Positions 47,861-57,140 of a DNA stretch of 64,000 nt are shown here, piece by piece; positions within the stretch are counted from its first letter, which is position 1; each line of letters begins with the position of its first letter. Where the stretch lies: the NCBI GenBank assembly GCA_025965195.1, contig JAOPXK010000056.1, positions 35,995 to 99,994 on the forward strand, in the 5' to 3' direction. Made by a program: the position numbers and the translations under genes. The notes beneath the pieces are model-generated. The model saw only the letters and a list, made by a program, of their open reading frames with translations, ran no database searches and was not told the DNA's origin. This stretch comes from Marmoricola sp. GTDB lineage: Bacteria > Actinomycetota > Actinomycetes > Propionibacteriales > Nocardioidaceae.

Positions 47861-47883
47861 CCGGCACCCAGTGACCGGCACAA
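47828..47883. repeat. 14-bp tandem repeat spanning the resB stop
   Basis: Four head-to-tail units (AATGACCGGCACCC, AGTGACCGGCACCC, AATGACCGGCACCC, AGTGACCGGCACAA). 14 is not a multiple of three, so each added or lost unit changes the frame and the end of ResB. Confidence 0.95.
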
Positions 47884-47917
47884 GGCCCCACTCCGATCCA
47901 ACGAAGGAGCCGAGTTC

Positions 47918-48925
47918 GTGAGTCACGACCATTTCGAGCTGCTCAGCAACCAGGCGCTGGCGGCGTGTGCCGTCACCTACTTCCTGGCGCTGCTCGCGCA
48001 CCTCTACCAGTGGGCCATCGCCCGATCCCTGCCGATCACCGCGTCGGTCCCCGCAACGGCCACGGCCACGGCCGGCGGCACGGACACGATCGTCCGGACC
48101 GACCAGGCGCCCGGTGAGCAGCTCGACGAGAAGTCCGACCGGATGGCGATGTTCAGCCGGATCGGCGTCACGCTGACAGTCCTGGGTGCCTGCTTCCACT
48201 TCGTCGCGGTCGTCTCGCGAGGCCTCGCCGCCGACCCGGTGCGGGTGCCGTGGGGCAACATGTACGAGTTCACGATGACCGGCACGCTCGTCGTCGTGGT
48301 GGCGTACCTCGCGCTCTACCGCCGCTACTCGCTGGACTGGTTGTCCCCGGTCGTCACCGGCTTCGTGATCATCACGCTGATGGTCGACGTACTGTTCCTC
48401 TACACGCCTGTCGTGCCGCTGCGAGACGCCCTGCAGTCCTACTGGCTGATCATCCATGTCGTCGCCGCGATCCTGGCCACGGGCATGTTCACCATCGGCG
48501 GGATGTCGTCGGCGCTGTACCTCATCAAGGAACGCTGGCTCGCCAAGGGCAAGACCAGCACCGGCTACCTCGCGCGCCTGCCGGACCTTGCCGCGCTCGA
48601 CCGGATGGCCTACCGCACGCAGGCTTTCGCCTTCCCTGTCTGGACATTCGCGGCTCTCATCGCCGGACCGATCTGGGCCCAGCACGCCTGGGGCCGCTAC
48701 TGGGGCTGGGACCCCAAGGAGATCTGGGCGTTCATCACCTGGGTCGTCTACGCCGCCTACCTGCACTCCCGCGCCACCGCCGGCTGGAAGGGCCGCAACG
48801 CCGCGGTCATCGCACTCATCGGCCTCGCCACGCTGTGGTTCAACTTCATCGGGATCAACTTCTTCTTCGGCAGCGGCAGCATGCACTCGTACGCCGCTCC
48901 GGTGCTGACCGTCCTGCTGCACTGA
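47918..48925 (+). CDS. ccsB: Cytochrome c biogenesis protein CcsB (CcsA-type)
   Basis: 335 residues, eight transmembrane helices. The heme-handling WWD-type motif is WGRYWGWDPKEIWAFITW, and conserved histidines lie in VVHLF-like positions (IIHVVAAI, YLHSRA). With ResB it carries and ligates heme to apocytochrome c. The GTG start follows GAAGGAG. It ends the operon, and a palindromic repeat follows directly. Confidence 0.95.
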   Translation: MSHDHFELLSNQALAACAVTYFLALLAHLYQWAIARSLPITASVPATATATAGGTDTIVRTDQAPGEQLDEKSDRMAMFSRIGVTLTVLGACFHFVAVVSRGLAADPVRVPWGNMYEFTMTGTLVVVVAYLALYRRYSLDWLSPVVTGFVIITLMVDVLFLYTPVVPLRDALQSYWLIIHVVAAILATGMFTIGGMSSALYLIKERWLAKGKTSTGYLARLPDLAALDRMAYRTQAFAFPVWTFAALIAGPIWAQHAWGRYWGWDPKEIWAFITWVVYAAYLHSRATAGWKGRNAAVIALIGLATLWFNFIGINFFFGSGSMHSYAAPVLTVLLH

Positions 48926-48936
48926 CCGGCGGGGGC

Positions 48937-49030
48937 GGAGTTTTCACAGGCCATGAGGTCATACCTCCTCATCGCACATGTCGCGACGTATGCGAAGAGG
49001 AGGTTTGGGTTCATACCCTGTGAAAACTCC
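48937..49030. repeat. 94-bp palindromic element, copy 2 (GGAGTTTTC...GAAAACTCC)
   Basis: Arms 48937-48983 and 48984-49030 pair at 38 of 47 positions, with perfect ends GGAGTTTTCACAGG/CCTGTGAAAACTCC. Same family as 41144-41231 but turned around. It lies between the convergent ccsB and small membrane protein genes. Confidence 0.92.
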
Positions 49031-49047
49031 CGAACCAGCCCCGAACG

Positions 49048-49272
49048 TCAGCTCCCCGGAGGCTGGTCGCCGTTGTTGTCGTGCCGGCGGCGCCGCTCGA
49101 GCTGGGCCAGGAAGTCCGGGTCGTCGTCAGGTCCGACGGGCCCGCGGGGTGCCGGTTTCTGACCCGGGCCGAGGGGTCGACGGGGGCCTGGGGAGGCCCG
49201 GCGATCGAGCACCCAGAACACGGCATAGATGATCGCCGCGATGAAGGCTAGGTAGAACGCGAACCGGAGCAC
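49048..49272 (-). CDS. Small membrane protein, function unknown
   Basis: 74 residues. One N-terminal helix (LRFAFYLAFIAAIIYAVFWVLD), then a Pro/Gly/Arg-rich stretch and DDDPDFLAQLERRRR. The pattern of one helix with an acidic-then-basic cytosolic tail resembles small phospholipase D-nuclease-like N-terminal or hypothetical proteins of Actinobacteria. It diverges from the DUF4229 gene. Confidence 0.7.
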   Translation of the reverse strand: MLRFAFYLAFIAAIIYAVFWVLDRRASPGPRRPLGPGQKPAPRGPVGPDDDPDFLAQLERRRRHDNNGDQPPGS

Positions 49273-49310
49273 CTCTCAAGGGTAGAACCTCGGGGAATAG
49301 GCTGGGGCCC

Positions 49311-49580
49311 GTGAAGGAATTCGTGAGCTATACGTTGCTTCGGATCTTGCTGTTCGTGGCGACGTACGCCGTCCTCGGTGGCGCCTGGATCCTCATCGCC
49401 GGTGACCCCGGGGTCGGGGGCGAGTTTGCCCTGCTCGTCGCGGCTGCCCTGATCTCCTCGGTGCTCTCGCTGCGGCTGCTCAGCGGCCAGCGCAACCGGT
49501 TCGCCGCGAAGGTGGAGGCCCGCGCGACCCGCGCGACCGCACGGTTCGAGGAGGCTCGCGCCCGGGAAGACGGGGACTGA
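49311..49580 (+). CDS. DUF4229 membrane protein
   Basis: 89 residues from the GTG at 49311. Two transmembrane helices (RILLFVATYAVLGGAWILIAG and FALLVAAALISSVLSLRLL) and a charged C-terminal tail of alternating Arg, Glu and Ala. The layout fits DUF4229, a small actinobacterial family near the menaquinone and cytochrome genes. Function unknown. Confidence 0.8.
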   Translation: MKEFVSYTLLRILLFVATYAVLGGAWILIAGDPGVGGEFALLVAAALISSVLSLRLLSGQRNRFAAKVEARATRATARFEEARAREDGD

Positions 49581-49589
49581 CGAGGTCTG

Positions 49590-50711
49590 GTGGAGTCCAA
49601 CGACGAGGGTTGCTGTCGATCGGCCACGGCGGATCCGTCCACGCGGGCCTGGCTCCATGACGCCGTACGCCGGGTCGAGGCCGACGCCAACCGCTCGGCG
49701 GACACCCACCTGCACGTCTTCCCGCTGCCCACGACCTGGGGCATCGACCTCTATCTGAAGGACGAGTCGGTCCACCCGACCGGCTCGCTCAAGCACCGGC
49801 TGGCGCGTTCGCTGTTCCTCTACGCGCTCTGCAACGGCTGGATCCACGAGGGCTCGACGATCATCGAGGCCTCGTCGGGATCGACAGCCGTGTCGGAGGC
49901 CTACTTCGCCCGGCTCCTCGGGTTGCCGTTCGTGGCCGTGATGCCCGCGTCGACGTCACCGGAGAAGATCGAGCTGATCGAGTTCCAGGGCGGGCGGTGC
50001 CACCTGGTCGACGACCCCGGGACCATCTACGACGAGGCCCGCAGGCTCGCGTCCGAGTCGGGCGGGCACTACCTCGACCAGTTCACCTACGCCGAGCGCG
50101 CCACCGACTGGCGGGGCAACAACAACATCGCCGAGTCGATCTTCGAGCAGCTCGGTCACGAGCGACACCCGATCCCGACCTGGATCGTCGTCGGTGCCGG
50201 CACCGGCGGCACGTCCGCGACGATCGGCCGTTACCTGCGTTACCAGCGGCACGACACCTCGCTGTGTGTCGTCGACCCGGAGAACTCCGCGTTCTACGAG
50301 AGCTGGACCCACGGGGACCCTTCCTACGTGACGGGCATCGGATCGCGCATCGAGGGCATCGGACGGCCCCGCGTCGAGCCGTCGTTCCTGCCCGCGGTGG
50401 TCGACTGCATGATCGCCGTACCCGATGCCGCCTCCGTCGCGGCTGCCCGCTGGACCTCGGAGATCACCGGCCGGCTGGTCGGGGGCTCCACCGGTACGTC
50501 GATGTGGGGTGCCCTCCGGCTGGTGGCCGGAATGCACGCCCGCGGTGAGAGCGGGTCGGTCATCACGTTGCTCTGCGACGGCGGCGAGCGCTACGCGCAC
50601 ACGTACTACGACGACGGCTGGCTGGCCGCGCACGACCTCGACATCGCACCGTACCGGGCGACGCTGGAGAAGTTCTATGACACCGGCGACTGGGTCGAGC
50701 CCACCGTCTGA
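49590..50711 (+). CDS. PLP-dependent cysteine synthase-family protein (Cds1-like)
   Basis: 373 residues from the GTG at 49590. Fold-type II PLP enzyme: [17 protein letters not shown] holds the PLP lysine, [13 protein letters not shown] is the substrate-binding loop and [17 protein letters not shown] the phosphate-binding glycine loop. It resembles the mycobacterial Cds1 L-cysteine desulfhydrase more than true cysteine synthases, because of its long N- and C-terminal parts. No serine acetyltransferase gene is nearby. The reaction is inferred. Confidence 0.83.
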   Translation: MESNDEGCCRSATADPSTRAWLHDAVRRVEADANRSADTHLHVFPLPTTWGIDLYLKDESVHPTGSLKHRLARSLFLYALCNGWIHEGSTIIEASSGSTAVSEAYFARLLGLPFVAVMPASTSPEKIELIEFQGGRCHLVDDPGTIYDEARRLASESGGHYLDQFTYAERATDWRGNNNIAESIFEQLGHERHPIPTWIVVGAGTGGTSATIGRYLRYQRHDTSLCVVDPENSAFYESWTHGDPSYVTGIGSRIEGIGRPRVEPSFLPAVVDCMIAVPDAASVAAARWTSEITGRLVGGSTGTSMWGALRLVAGMHARGESGSVITLLCDGGERYAHTYYDDGWLAAHDLDIAPYRATLEKFYDTGDWVEPTV

Positions 50712-50715
50712 GGCG

Positions 50716-50847
50716 CTAACGCTTCTTGTTGAGGGCGCGGCTGATGCGATCTTCGGGCTGACCGAGGATTTTCGCGAGCAACGGCACCCGGAAGGCGTAT
50801 GCGAGCCCCGCCGCAGCGAGGATGACCAGCAGGATCAGGAACCACAT
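50716..50847 (-). CDS. 43-residue membrane microprotein
   Basis: Starts ATG at 50847. The protein is MWFLILLVILAAAGLAYAFR, then VPLLAKILGQPEDRISRALN and KKR: one transmembrane helix and a basic amphipathic tail. It fits exactly between the Cds1-like gene and menA, with its own stop. Supported by clean hydrophobic and charged halves; no family recognised. Confidence 0.65.
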   Translation of the reverse strand: MWFLILLVILAAAGLAYAFRVPLLAKILGQPEDRISRALNKKR

Positions 50848-50872
50848 GCGGTGAGTCTCTCACTGAGACCTG

Positions 50873-51748
50873 TCAGCGGCCTAGGAGCAGGCCCACGAAG
50901 AGACCCAGGCCGTAGACCAGCTCGCCCAGGCCAGTCAGCTGCAGCACCGGAACCAGGGCCGGGCCGACCGCTCTGGATCCGACGATCTGGAGCGCTCGGA
51001 CAAGCGCAGGTGCGGCGACCAGGCCGAGGAGGGCCCACCACGACGTACTGATGCCGACTCGGACCAGGGCGACCGCAGCGATTGCGACGAGGATCGCGTA
51101 GAGGCGGCGCGTGTGGACTTCGCCGAGCGCGACGGCAAGGGTGCGCTTGCCGACCTGTGAGTCGGATGGGATGTCGCGCAGGTTGTTGGCCACCAGGAGG
51201 GCGCACGCGAGCGCGCCGATCCCGACTGCGGCCCAGACCGCGGCCCAGCTGAGGTCCTCGACCTGCACGTAGTACGTACCGAGCACCGCGACCAGCCCGA
51301 AGAAGACGAACACCATCACCTCGCCGAGCCCGAGGTAGCCGTAGGGCTTCTTGCCGCCGGTGTAGAACCAGGCGGCGAGGATCGACAGCGCGCCGACCGC
51401 GACGAGCCACCAGGCCGTGGTCGCGGCAAGGACGAGGCCGACGACCGCCGCCAGTCCGAACGCAGCGAACGCCGCGGCCCTCACCGCCTTCGGGGTCGCC
51501 AGCTTCGAGCCGACCAGCCGGAGCGGCCCGACCCGATCGTCGTCCGTCCCGCGAATGCCGTCGGAGTAGTCGTTCGCGTAGTTCACCCCGACCTGCAGCA
51601 ACAGGCTGACGAGCAGCGCCAGCCCGGCCTTCCACCAGCTCTCGCCGTGGTCGAACGCGGCGACGCCGGTGCCCGCGAGGACGGGGGCAACGGCTGCGGG
51701 CAGGGTGCGCGGGCGCGCGCCTTCGATCCACTGAGCTGGGGTGGCCAT
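50873..51748 (-). CDS. menA: 1,4-dihydroxy-2-naphthoate polyprenyltransferase
   Basis: 291 residues, eight or nine helices, UbiA superfamily. The aspartate-rich Mg-prenyl diphosphate motif is NYANDYSDGIRGTDDDRVGP, and the second is NNLRDIPSDSQVGKRTLAV. It attaches the isoprenoid chain in menaquinone synthesis. It diverges from menE-menC-menD across a 76-base gap, so all four men genes here may share control. Confidence 0.95.
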   Translation of the reverse strand: MATPAQWIEGARPRTLPAAVAPVLAGTGVAAFDHGESWWKAGLALLVSLLLQVGVNYANDYSDGIRGTDDDRVGPLRLVGSKLATPKAVRAAAFAAFGLAAVVGLVLAATTAWWLVAVGALSILAAWFYTGGKKPYGYLGLGEVMVFVFFGLVAVLGTYYVQVEDLSWAAVWAAVGIGALACALLVANNLRDIPSDSQVGKRTLAVALGEVHTRRLYAILVAIAAVALVRVGISTSWWALLGLVAAPALVRALQIVGSRAVGPALVPVLQLTGLGELVYGLGLFVGLLLGR

Positions 51749-51824
51749 GCGCGAGATTCTGGCAGGCGACCGACAGCCCGGACCTCCGGGCCCGGCGAGT
51801 CGGGCGCACGACTAGCGTGTCGGC

Positions 51825-52844
51825 GTGAGCAGCCTGCGTCCGGCGAGCGGCACCGCGTCCGAGGTGCTGGCGCTGCTGCGCGCGTGGGACGCGGCCGACG
51901 ACCCCGAGCCACTGATCATCGAGACCTCCGGCTCGACCGGGCGGCCGAAGCGGGTCGCCCTGTCCCGCGACGCGATGCGGGCCTCCGCGTCGGCGACGCT
52001 CGAGCGGCTCGGCGGACCCGGTCAGTGGGTGCTCAACCTGCCTCCGACGTACGTCGCCGGCGTGCAGGTGCTCTTCCGGTCGGTCATGGCCGGGACCGAG
52101 CCAGTCGTGCAGACCAGCGAGCTCTCCGACGCCGTCCTCGAGATGGCCGGCGGCCGGCGCTACGTCTCGCTCGTGCCCACCCAGCTGGTCCGCCTGCTCG
52201 ACAACGGCTACCAGACCGGCGCCCTAGGCCGCTTCGACGCCGTGCTCATCGGCGGCGGCCCCCTGAGCCCGACCGTCCGTGCGGAGGCCGAACGGGCGAA
52301 GGTTCGGATCGTGCAGACCTACGGGATGAGCGAGACCTGCGGTGGCTGCGTCTACGACGGCATTCCCCTCGACGGCGTCGAGATGCGGATCAAGGACGAC
52401 CAGGTGCAACTGCGCGGCCCGATCCTCTTTGACGGCTACGACGGCGAACCCGAGCGCACCGCGGCAGCCTTCGACGACACCTGGCTGATCACCAACGACC
52501 TGGGTCGGCTCACGCACGACGGCCGGCTTCAGGTCCTGGGCCGCGCGGACGACGTGATCATCAGCGGGGGAGTGAAGGTGCCGGCCTACGCGGTCCAGCA
52601 GATGCTCGAGCAGCACCCGCGGATCTTCAGCGCCGCTGTCGTGGGTGTGCCCGACGCCGAATGGGGTGAGCGCGTCGTCGCGGTCCTCGACGCCGACGAC
52701 CCGCCGCCGCTCGACGAGCTGCGTGACCTGGTCACTCCGCGCGAATGGGCGCCAAGGGCAATGCTGAAGGTCGACGAGATTCCGCTGCTGAGCAACGGCA
52801 AGGTCGATCGGGCAACCCTGAAGGAGCTGGCGGCCCATGGCTGA
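51825..52844 (+). CDS. menE: O-succinylbenzoate--CoA ligase
   Basis: 339 residues, shorter than E. coli MenE but usual for Actinobacteria. Adenylate-forming motifs are IIETSGSTGRPKRVALS, QTYGMSETCGGCVYDG, TNDLGRL, GRADDVIISGGVKVPAYAV and LSNGKVDR. It activates o-succinylbenzoate. Its GTG start at 51825 faces away from menA. It overlaps menC by eight bases. Confidence 0.95.
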   Translation: MSSLRPASGTASEVLALLRAWDAADDPEPLIIETSGSTGRPKRVALSRDAMRASASATLERLGGPGQWVLNLPPTYVAGVQVLFRSVMAGTEPVVQTSELSDAVLEMAGGRRYVSLVPTQLVRLLDNGYQTGALGRFDAVLIGGGPLSPTVRAEAERAKVRIVQTYGMSETCGGCVYDGIPLDGVEMRIKDDQVQLRGPILFDGYDGEPERTAAAFDDTWLITNDLGRLTHDGRLQVLGRADDVIISGGVKVPAYAVQQMLEQHPRIFSAAVVGVPDAEWGERVVAVLDADDPPPLDELRDLVTPREWAPRAMLKVDEIPLLSNGKVDRATLKELAAHG

Positions 52845-53778
52845 GTTACGAGTCTTCTCCATCCCGCTGCACACCCGGTTCCGGGGCATCACGGCGCGCG
52901 AAGGGCTGTTGCTCCGGGGGGTCGCCGGGTGGGGCGAGTTCAGCCCGTTCCTCGAGTACGACGCCGAGGTGTCCGCGCCCTGGCTTGCCTGTGCCCGCGA
53001 AGCCGCCGACATCGGCTGGCCCGACCCGGTCAGGCAGCGGATCCCGGTCAACGTGACCGTTCCCGCATGCGATCCCGGACGTGCCCGGCAGATCGTGCTG
53101 AACTCGAACGGCTGTCGTACGGCCAAGGTCAAGGTCGCGGAGCCGGGGCAGAGCGTGGCCGACGACCAGGCCCGGCTCGAGGCCGTCCGCGACGCGATCG
53201 GAGCGGACGGGCTGATCCGCATCGACGCCAACGGCGGTTGGTCCGTCGACGAAGCGGTGCGCAACATCCCCCTGCTGCTGAAGGCAGCCGCCGGACTGGA
53301 GTACGTCGAGCAACCCTGCATGAGCGTCGAGGACCTGGCGATCGTCAGGAGGCGGGTCCAGGTGCCGATCGCGGCCGACGAGTCGATCCGTCGCGCGGCC
53401 GACCCCTACCGGGTCCGTGATCTCGAGGCCGCCGACATCGCCGTCCTCAAGGTGCAGCCGCTCGGCGGGGTCCGCGCCTGCCTGCGCATCGCTGAGGACA
53501 TCGGGCTGCCGGTCGTCGTCTCCAGTGCGGTCGAGTCGTCGATCGGCATCGCGGCCGGTGTCGCGCTCGCCGCTGCCCTGCCCGAGCTTCCGCATGCGTG
53601 TGGCCTCGCCACCGTGCAGCTGCTGACCGGTGACGTGGTCGCCGACCCGCTGCTTCCTGTGGGCGGGATGCTGCCGGTCAGCCACCCAGTGGTGGACGAT
53701 GCAGCGATGGAGCGTGTCGCGGCCAGTCCGGAACGACGCGCCTACTGGGAGCGACGACTGGCGGAGGTGGCCTCGTGA
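52837..53778 (+). CDS. menC: o-Succinylbenzoate synthase
   Basis: 313 residues, enolase superfamily. Catalytic and metal residues are in TAKVKVAE (Lys), RIDANGGW (Asp), EYVEQPC (Glu), AADESI (Asp) and AVLKVQPLGG (second Lys), followed by SSAVESSIG. It dehydrates SHCHC to o-succinylbenzoate, the step before MenE. The stop overlaps the menD start. Confidence 0.95.
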   Translation: MAELRVFSIPLHTRFRGITAREGLLLRGVAGWGEFSPFLEYDAEVSAPWLACAREAADIGWPDPVRQRIPVNVTVPACDPGRARQIVLNSNGCRTAKVKVAEPGQSVADDQARLEAVRDAIGADGLIRIDANGGWSVDEAVRNIPLLLKAAAGLEYVEQPCMSVEDLAIVRRRVQVPIAADESIRRAADPYRVRDLEAADIAVLKVQPLGGVRACLRIAEDIGLPVVVSSAVESSIGIAAGVALAAALPELPHACGLATVQLLTGDVVADPLLPVGGMLPVSHPVVDDAAMERVAASPERRAYWERRLAEVAS

Positions 53779-55421
53779 CGAACGCAGCCACCACGCTCGC
53801 GCGTCACGTGCTCGACGCGCTCATCGCCGAGGGTGCGGAGCACGTCGTGCTGTGCCCCGGGTCGCGGAGCGCGCCACTGGCGTATGCGGCGTACGCCGAG
53901 GCCCAGACCGGCCGGGTCACCCTGCACAGCCGCATCGACGAGCGGACGGCCGGCTTCCTTGCGCTCGGGATCGCGAAGGCCACCGGCAAGCCAGCAGCGG
54001 TGATCACCACCTCCGGCACGGCGGCCGCCAACCTGCACCCGGCCGTGCTCGAGGCTTCCCACGCCGGTGTGCGACTGGTGGTCATCACGGCCGATCGGCC
54101 GGCCGCCCTACGGGAGACGCTGGCGAACCAGACGACCAACCAGGTAAGGCTTTTCGGTGACGCGGCCACCTTTGTCGACGTACCTCTGGCGTCGGGTGAC
54201 CCGCTCGCGACCGCGCAGCTCTGGTCCGAGCTGGTCGCCGTTGCTCCCCTCGGACCAACGCACCTCAACGTCCAGTTCGCCGACCCGCTGGTTCCCGGTG
54301 TCGAGGACGGCACCGACATCTCGGTGCCACCCGCGACCCACGATCGGCTGGAGCCTGAAGCGGTCGCCCGTCAGCTGCTGCTCGGCCCGCGCACGGTCGT
54401 CGTGGCCGGCGACGACGCCGGCGCCCGGGCCCGCACCCTGGCCGAGCACGCGAACTGGCCGTTGTTCGCCGAGCCGACCAGTGGTTCGCGAAACGGGAGC
54501 ACGCCGATCCGGACCTACCGGTTGCTGCTGGGGTCCCCGCTGGCAGCCGGTATCCAGCGGGTCGTGGTCGTCGGACACCCGACGTTGTCGCGGCCGGTGA
54601 GCAACCTGCTCTCGCGGGCCGGCGTCGAGGTGGTCTCGGTGCGCGCAGGCGGCCGGTGGCCGGATCGAGCGCACCCGGTGAGTGCCGAGCACGAGCGGGT
54701 CGCGGTCACCGACGCGGACAACCCGGCCTGGCTCGAGAAGTGGCGGGCGGCCGACAAGGAGCTCTCCGATCGGCTCGACGAGCTCGTCGACTCCCAGCCC
54801 GAGCTGACGCCCTACGACGTCGCCGCCGCCGTCAACCAGGCGGTCCCGCCCAACGGCCTGCTCTATGTCGGAGCGAGCAACCCGATCCGTGACCTCGACC
54901 TGATGGCCCGGCCCTACCCGGTCGGCCAGCGCCGCAAGATCATCGCCAACCGTGGGCTCGCCGGCATCGACGGCACCTTGTCCAGTGCGATCGGCGCGGC
55001 GATCGCCCGGCCGGACACCAGCCGGGCCATCGCGTACGTCGGCGACGTGACGTTCCTGCACGACATGACGGCGCTGGTGATCGGTCCCGACGAAGTCCGG
55101 CCCGACCTGACGATCGTGGTCGTCAACGACAACGGTGGCTCGATCTTCGCAACGCTCGAACAGGGTGCGCCCGCCTTCGAGGACTCCTTCGACAAGCTCT
55201 TCGGCACCCCCCACGACGTCGACCTCGGCTCGCTGTGCGCGGCGACGAGGACCCCGCACTGGAAGGTGCACTCGAAGCAGGAGCTCGAGCACGCGCTGGC
55301 CAACCCCAACGGTGGCATCGAGGTGATCGAGGCCGTCGTACGCCGCGACAACCGCCGCGAGCTCGACGCCGCGATCAGGGAGCTGGGGATCCAGCAATTG
55401 CGATCAAGCGGGTCCCACTAG
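53775..55421 (+). CDS. menD: SEPHCHC synthase (ThDP-dependent)
   Basis: 548 residues. CPGSRSAPLAYAAYAEAQ, the catalytic-region HSRIDERTAGFLALG, TTSGTAAANLHPAVLEA and VNDNGGSIFATLEQ near the ThDP site (GDVTFLHD) define MenD. It adds 2-ketoglutarate-derived succinic semialdehyde to isochorismate. The menE-menC-menD order by overlapping frames shows one operon. menB, menF and menH are not in the window. Confidence 0.95.
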   Translation: MTNAATTLARHVLDALIAEGAEHVVLCPGSRSAPLAYAAYAEAQTGRVTLHSRIDERTAGFLALGIAKATGKPAAVITTSGTAAANLHPAVLEASHAGVRLVVITADRPAALRETLANQTTNQVRLFGDAATFVDVPLASGDPLATAQLWSELVAVAPLGPTHLNVQFADPLVPGVEDGTDISVPPATHDRLEPEAVARQLLLGPRTVVVAGDDAGARARTLAEHANWPLFAEPTSGSRNGSTPIRTYRLLLGSPLAAGIQRVVVVGHPTLSRPVSNLLSRAGVEVVSVRAGGRWPDRAHPVSAEHERVAVTDADNPAWLEKWRAADKELSDRLDELVDSQPELTPYDVAAAVNQAVPPNGLLYVGASNPIRDLDLMARPYPVGQRRKIIANRGLAGIDGTLSSAIGAAIARPDTSRAIAYVGDVTFLHDMTALVIGPDEVRPDLTIVVVNDNGGSIFATLEQGAPAFEDSFDKLFGTPHDVDLGSLCAATRTPHWKVHSKQELEHALANPNGGIEVIEAVVRRDNRRELDAAIRELGIQQLRSSGSH

Positions 55422-55440
55422 CAGCGGACAGGATCAGGTC

Positions 55441-56370
55441 ATGACCGCAACCGACACCTTCATTGCCTTCGTGGACGTGCTCGCCGAAGTTCTCGACCCC
55501 GAGTCGGAGCTGGCGCGGGGCGGCGCCTCGGCCGAGGAGCTCGCCGGCCGGTTGTACCTGTCGCGTTTTCACCTCGACCGGGTGATCAGCTCGGTGGCCG
55601 GGGAGCCGCCGAGGAGGTTCCGCCGCCGGATCCTGCTCGAGCGGGCGGCGTACCGGCTGATCACCACCGGCCGGAGCATCCTCGACGTCGCCGTCGAGGC
55701 GGGCTTCGGATCACACGAGGCGTTCACGCGTGCGTTCACCAAGGCGTACGGCGAACCGCCGGCCGTCTGGCGGAGACGGCCCCGGACCATCCGCATCGAG
55801 GCGCCGAGTGGCGTCCACTTCCATCCACCCGGCAGCATCCGGCTGCCCGCACGAAACCAGGTGACTCCCATGGACCTGCTGACCCGCATGGTCGAACACC
55901 ACGTCTGGCTCACAGGCGAGATCCTCAACAAGGCGACGCGACTGACCGACGAACAGCTCGACGAACGGATCGAGGTCAACGTCGATGACGACGAACAGCA
56001 GTCACTCAGACGGCTGTTGTCCCGGCTCATCGGCCAGATGGGCATGTGGAACGCCGCGCTGGCCGACCAGGCCTATGACTGGTCCGTTGAGCAGCACGAG
56101 TCGCTCACCAGCATGCGCGAACGGCTGGCGAACGAAGGCCCGACGTACCTCTCACACGTGCACGACGTCGTCGCCGAGGGCCGCCTCGACGACACCTTCG
56201 TGGACGCACTCTGCGAGCCGGCCGAGGTCTTCACCTACGGCGGGATGATCGCGCACGTGCTGACCTTCGCGGCGCACAACCGGACGCTCGCGGTGCTCGC
56301 CCTCGACAAGCACGGCATCAGCGAGCTCGGCTGGGGCGACCCGATGAAGTGGGTCGCAACGCCTGCTTAG
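55441..56370 (+). CDS. AraC-type HTH domain fused to a DinB-like domain
   Basis: 309 residues. Residues 20-110 are an AraC/XylS double helix-turn-helix (RLYLSRFHLDRVISSVAG, ILDVAVEAGFGSHEAFTRAFTKAYGEPP). Residues 140-300 are a four-helix DinB/YfiT-like bundle with histidines in MVEHHVWLTGEIL and HVLTFAAHNRT that would bind metal. Such fusions are regulators responding to an unknown, perhaps thiol or metal, signal. The 3' end touches the convergent PEP mutase-like gene. Confidence 0.87.
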   Translation: MTATDTFIAFVDVLAEVLDPESELARGGASAEELAGRLYLSRFHLDRVISSVAGEPPRRFRRRILLERAAYRLITTGRSILDVAVEAGFGSHEAFTRAFTKAYGEPPAVWRRRPRTIRIEAPSGVHFHPPGSIRLPARNQVTPMDLLTRMVEHHVWLTGEILNKATRLTDEQLDERIEVNVDDDEQQSLRRLLSRLIGQMGMWNAALADQAYDWSVEQHESLTSMRERLANEGPTYLSHVHDVVAEGRLDDTFVDALCEPAEVFTYGGMIAHVLTFAAHNRTLAVLALDKHGISELGWGDPMKWVATPA

Positions 56371-57092
56371 CCCAGCCAGCTGCTGCCGCCGGCCAGGAAG
56401 TCCTGGGCGGCGGTGGCCGCGGCTTGCCGGGCAATGCCCGCGAACGAACCACCCACGCTGATCCGGGCCACCCCGGCATCCGCCAGCGCAGCGACATTCA
56501 TGCCCTGCAGCAGCAGCACGTTGACCGGTTTGGGCACCTCACGCACGAGCGTGCGGATGTCCTCGAGGTCGGTGATGAACGGGGCGTAGAGCACATCGGC
56601 ACCGGCGTCGGCATAGGCCTGGAGGCGGGCGATCACGTCGGCCAGCGACGGGTTGCCACGCAGGAATCCCTCGGCCCGGCCGGTGAGCACCAGGTCGGGA
56701 TGAGCCGTTCGCGCCGCAGCGACCCGCTCGGTCGCCTCGTCGACCGGATAGATCGCGTCACCGTCGAAGTCCTCGATCGACGCGCCCGCGAGACCTGCGC
56801 GCGCAGCCAGGGCGAACGTCTCGGCGACGTCCTCGAGGGAGTCGCCATAGCCGTTCTCCAGGTCCGCCGAGACCGGAATCCCGACCGCGCCGACGAGATC
56901 CACGCAGTGCGCGAGCATCTGCTCGCGGCTGACGTCGCCGTCGGCCAGGCCGAGTGTTGCCGCAAAGCCGTTGCTGGTCGTGGCCAGCGCCTTTGCGCCC
57001 AGCTCCTCGAGCTGCCGGGCCGACCCGATGTCCCACGGATTGGGGATCAGCAGCGGCTGGCCGGGGACGTGCATCTCCAAGAAGTTCGTCAT
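56367..57092 (-). CDS. Isocitrate lyase/PEP mutase family protein
   Basis: 241 residues from the ATG at 57092. TIM-barrel with LLIPNPWDIGSARQLEELG, the loop SADLENGYGDS (Mg site) and ASIEDFDGD. It lacks the KKCGH catalytic motif of true isocitrate lyase. It fits the oxaloacetate hydrolase/methylisocitrate-like branch that breaks C-C or P-C bonds. Substrate unknown. Confidence 0.85.
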   Translation of the reverse strand: MTNFLEMHVPGQPLLIPNPWDIGSARQLEELGAKALATTSNGFAATLGLADGDVSREQMLAHCVDLVGAVGIPVSADLENGYGDSLEDVAETFALAARAGLAGASIEDFDGDAIYPVDEATERVAAARTAHPDLVLTGRAEGFLRGNPSLADVIARLQAYADAGADVLYAPFITDLEDIRTLVREVPKPVNVLLLQGMNVAALADAGVARISVGGSFAGIARQAAATAAQDFLAGGSSWLG

Positions 57093-57140
57093 GACCGCAG
57101 TCTTGCCCAAGGCACCGACAGCCCGGCGTACCGTGGGTTC

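Noticed and set aside
47828..47883. CRISPR-like array
   Set aside because: Units are 14 bases with no spacers and no cas genes, so they are simple tandem repeats.
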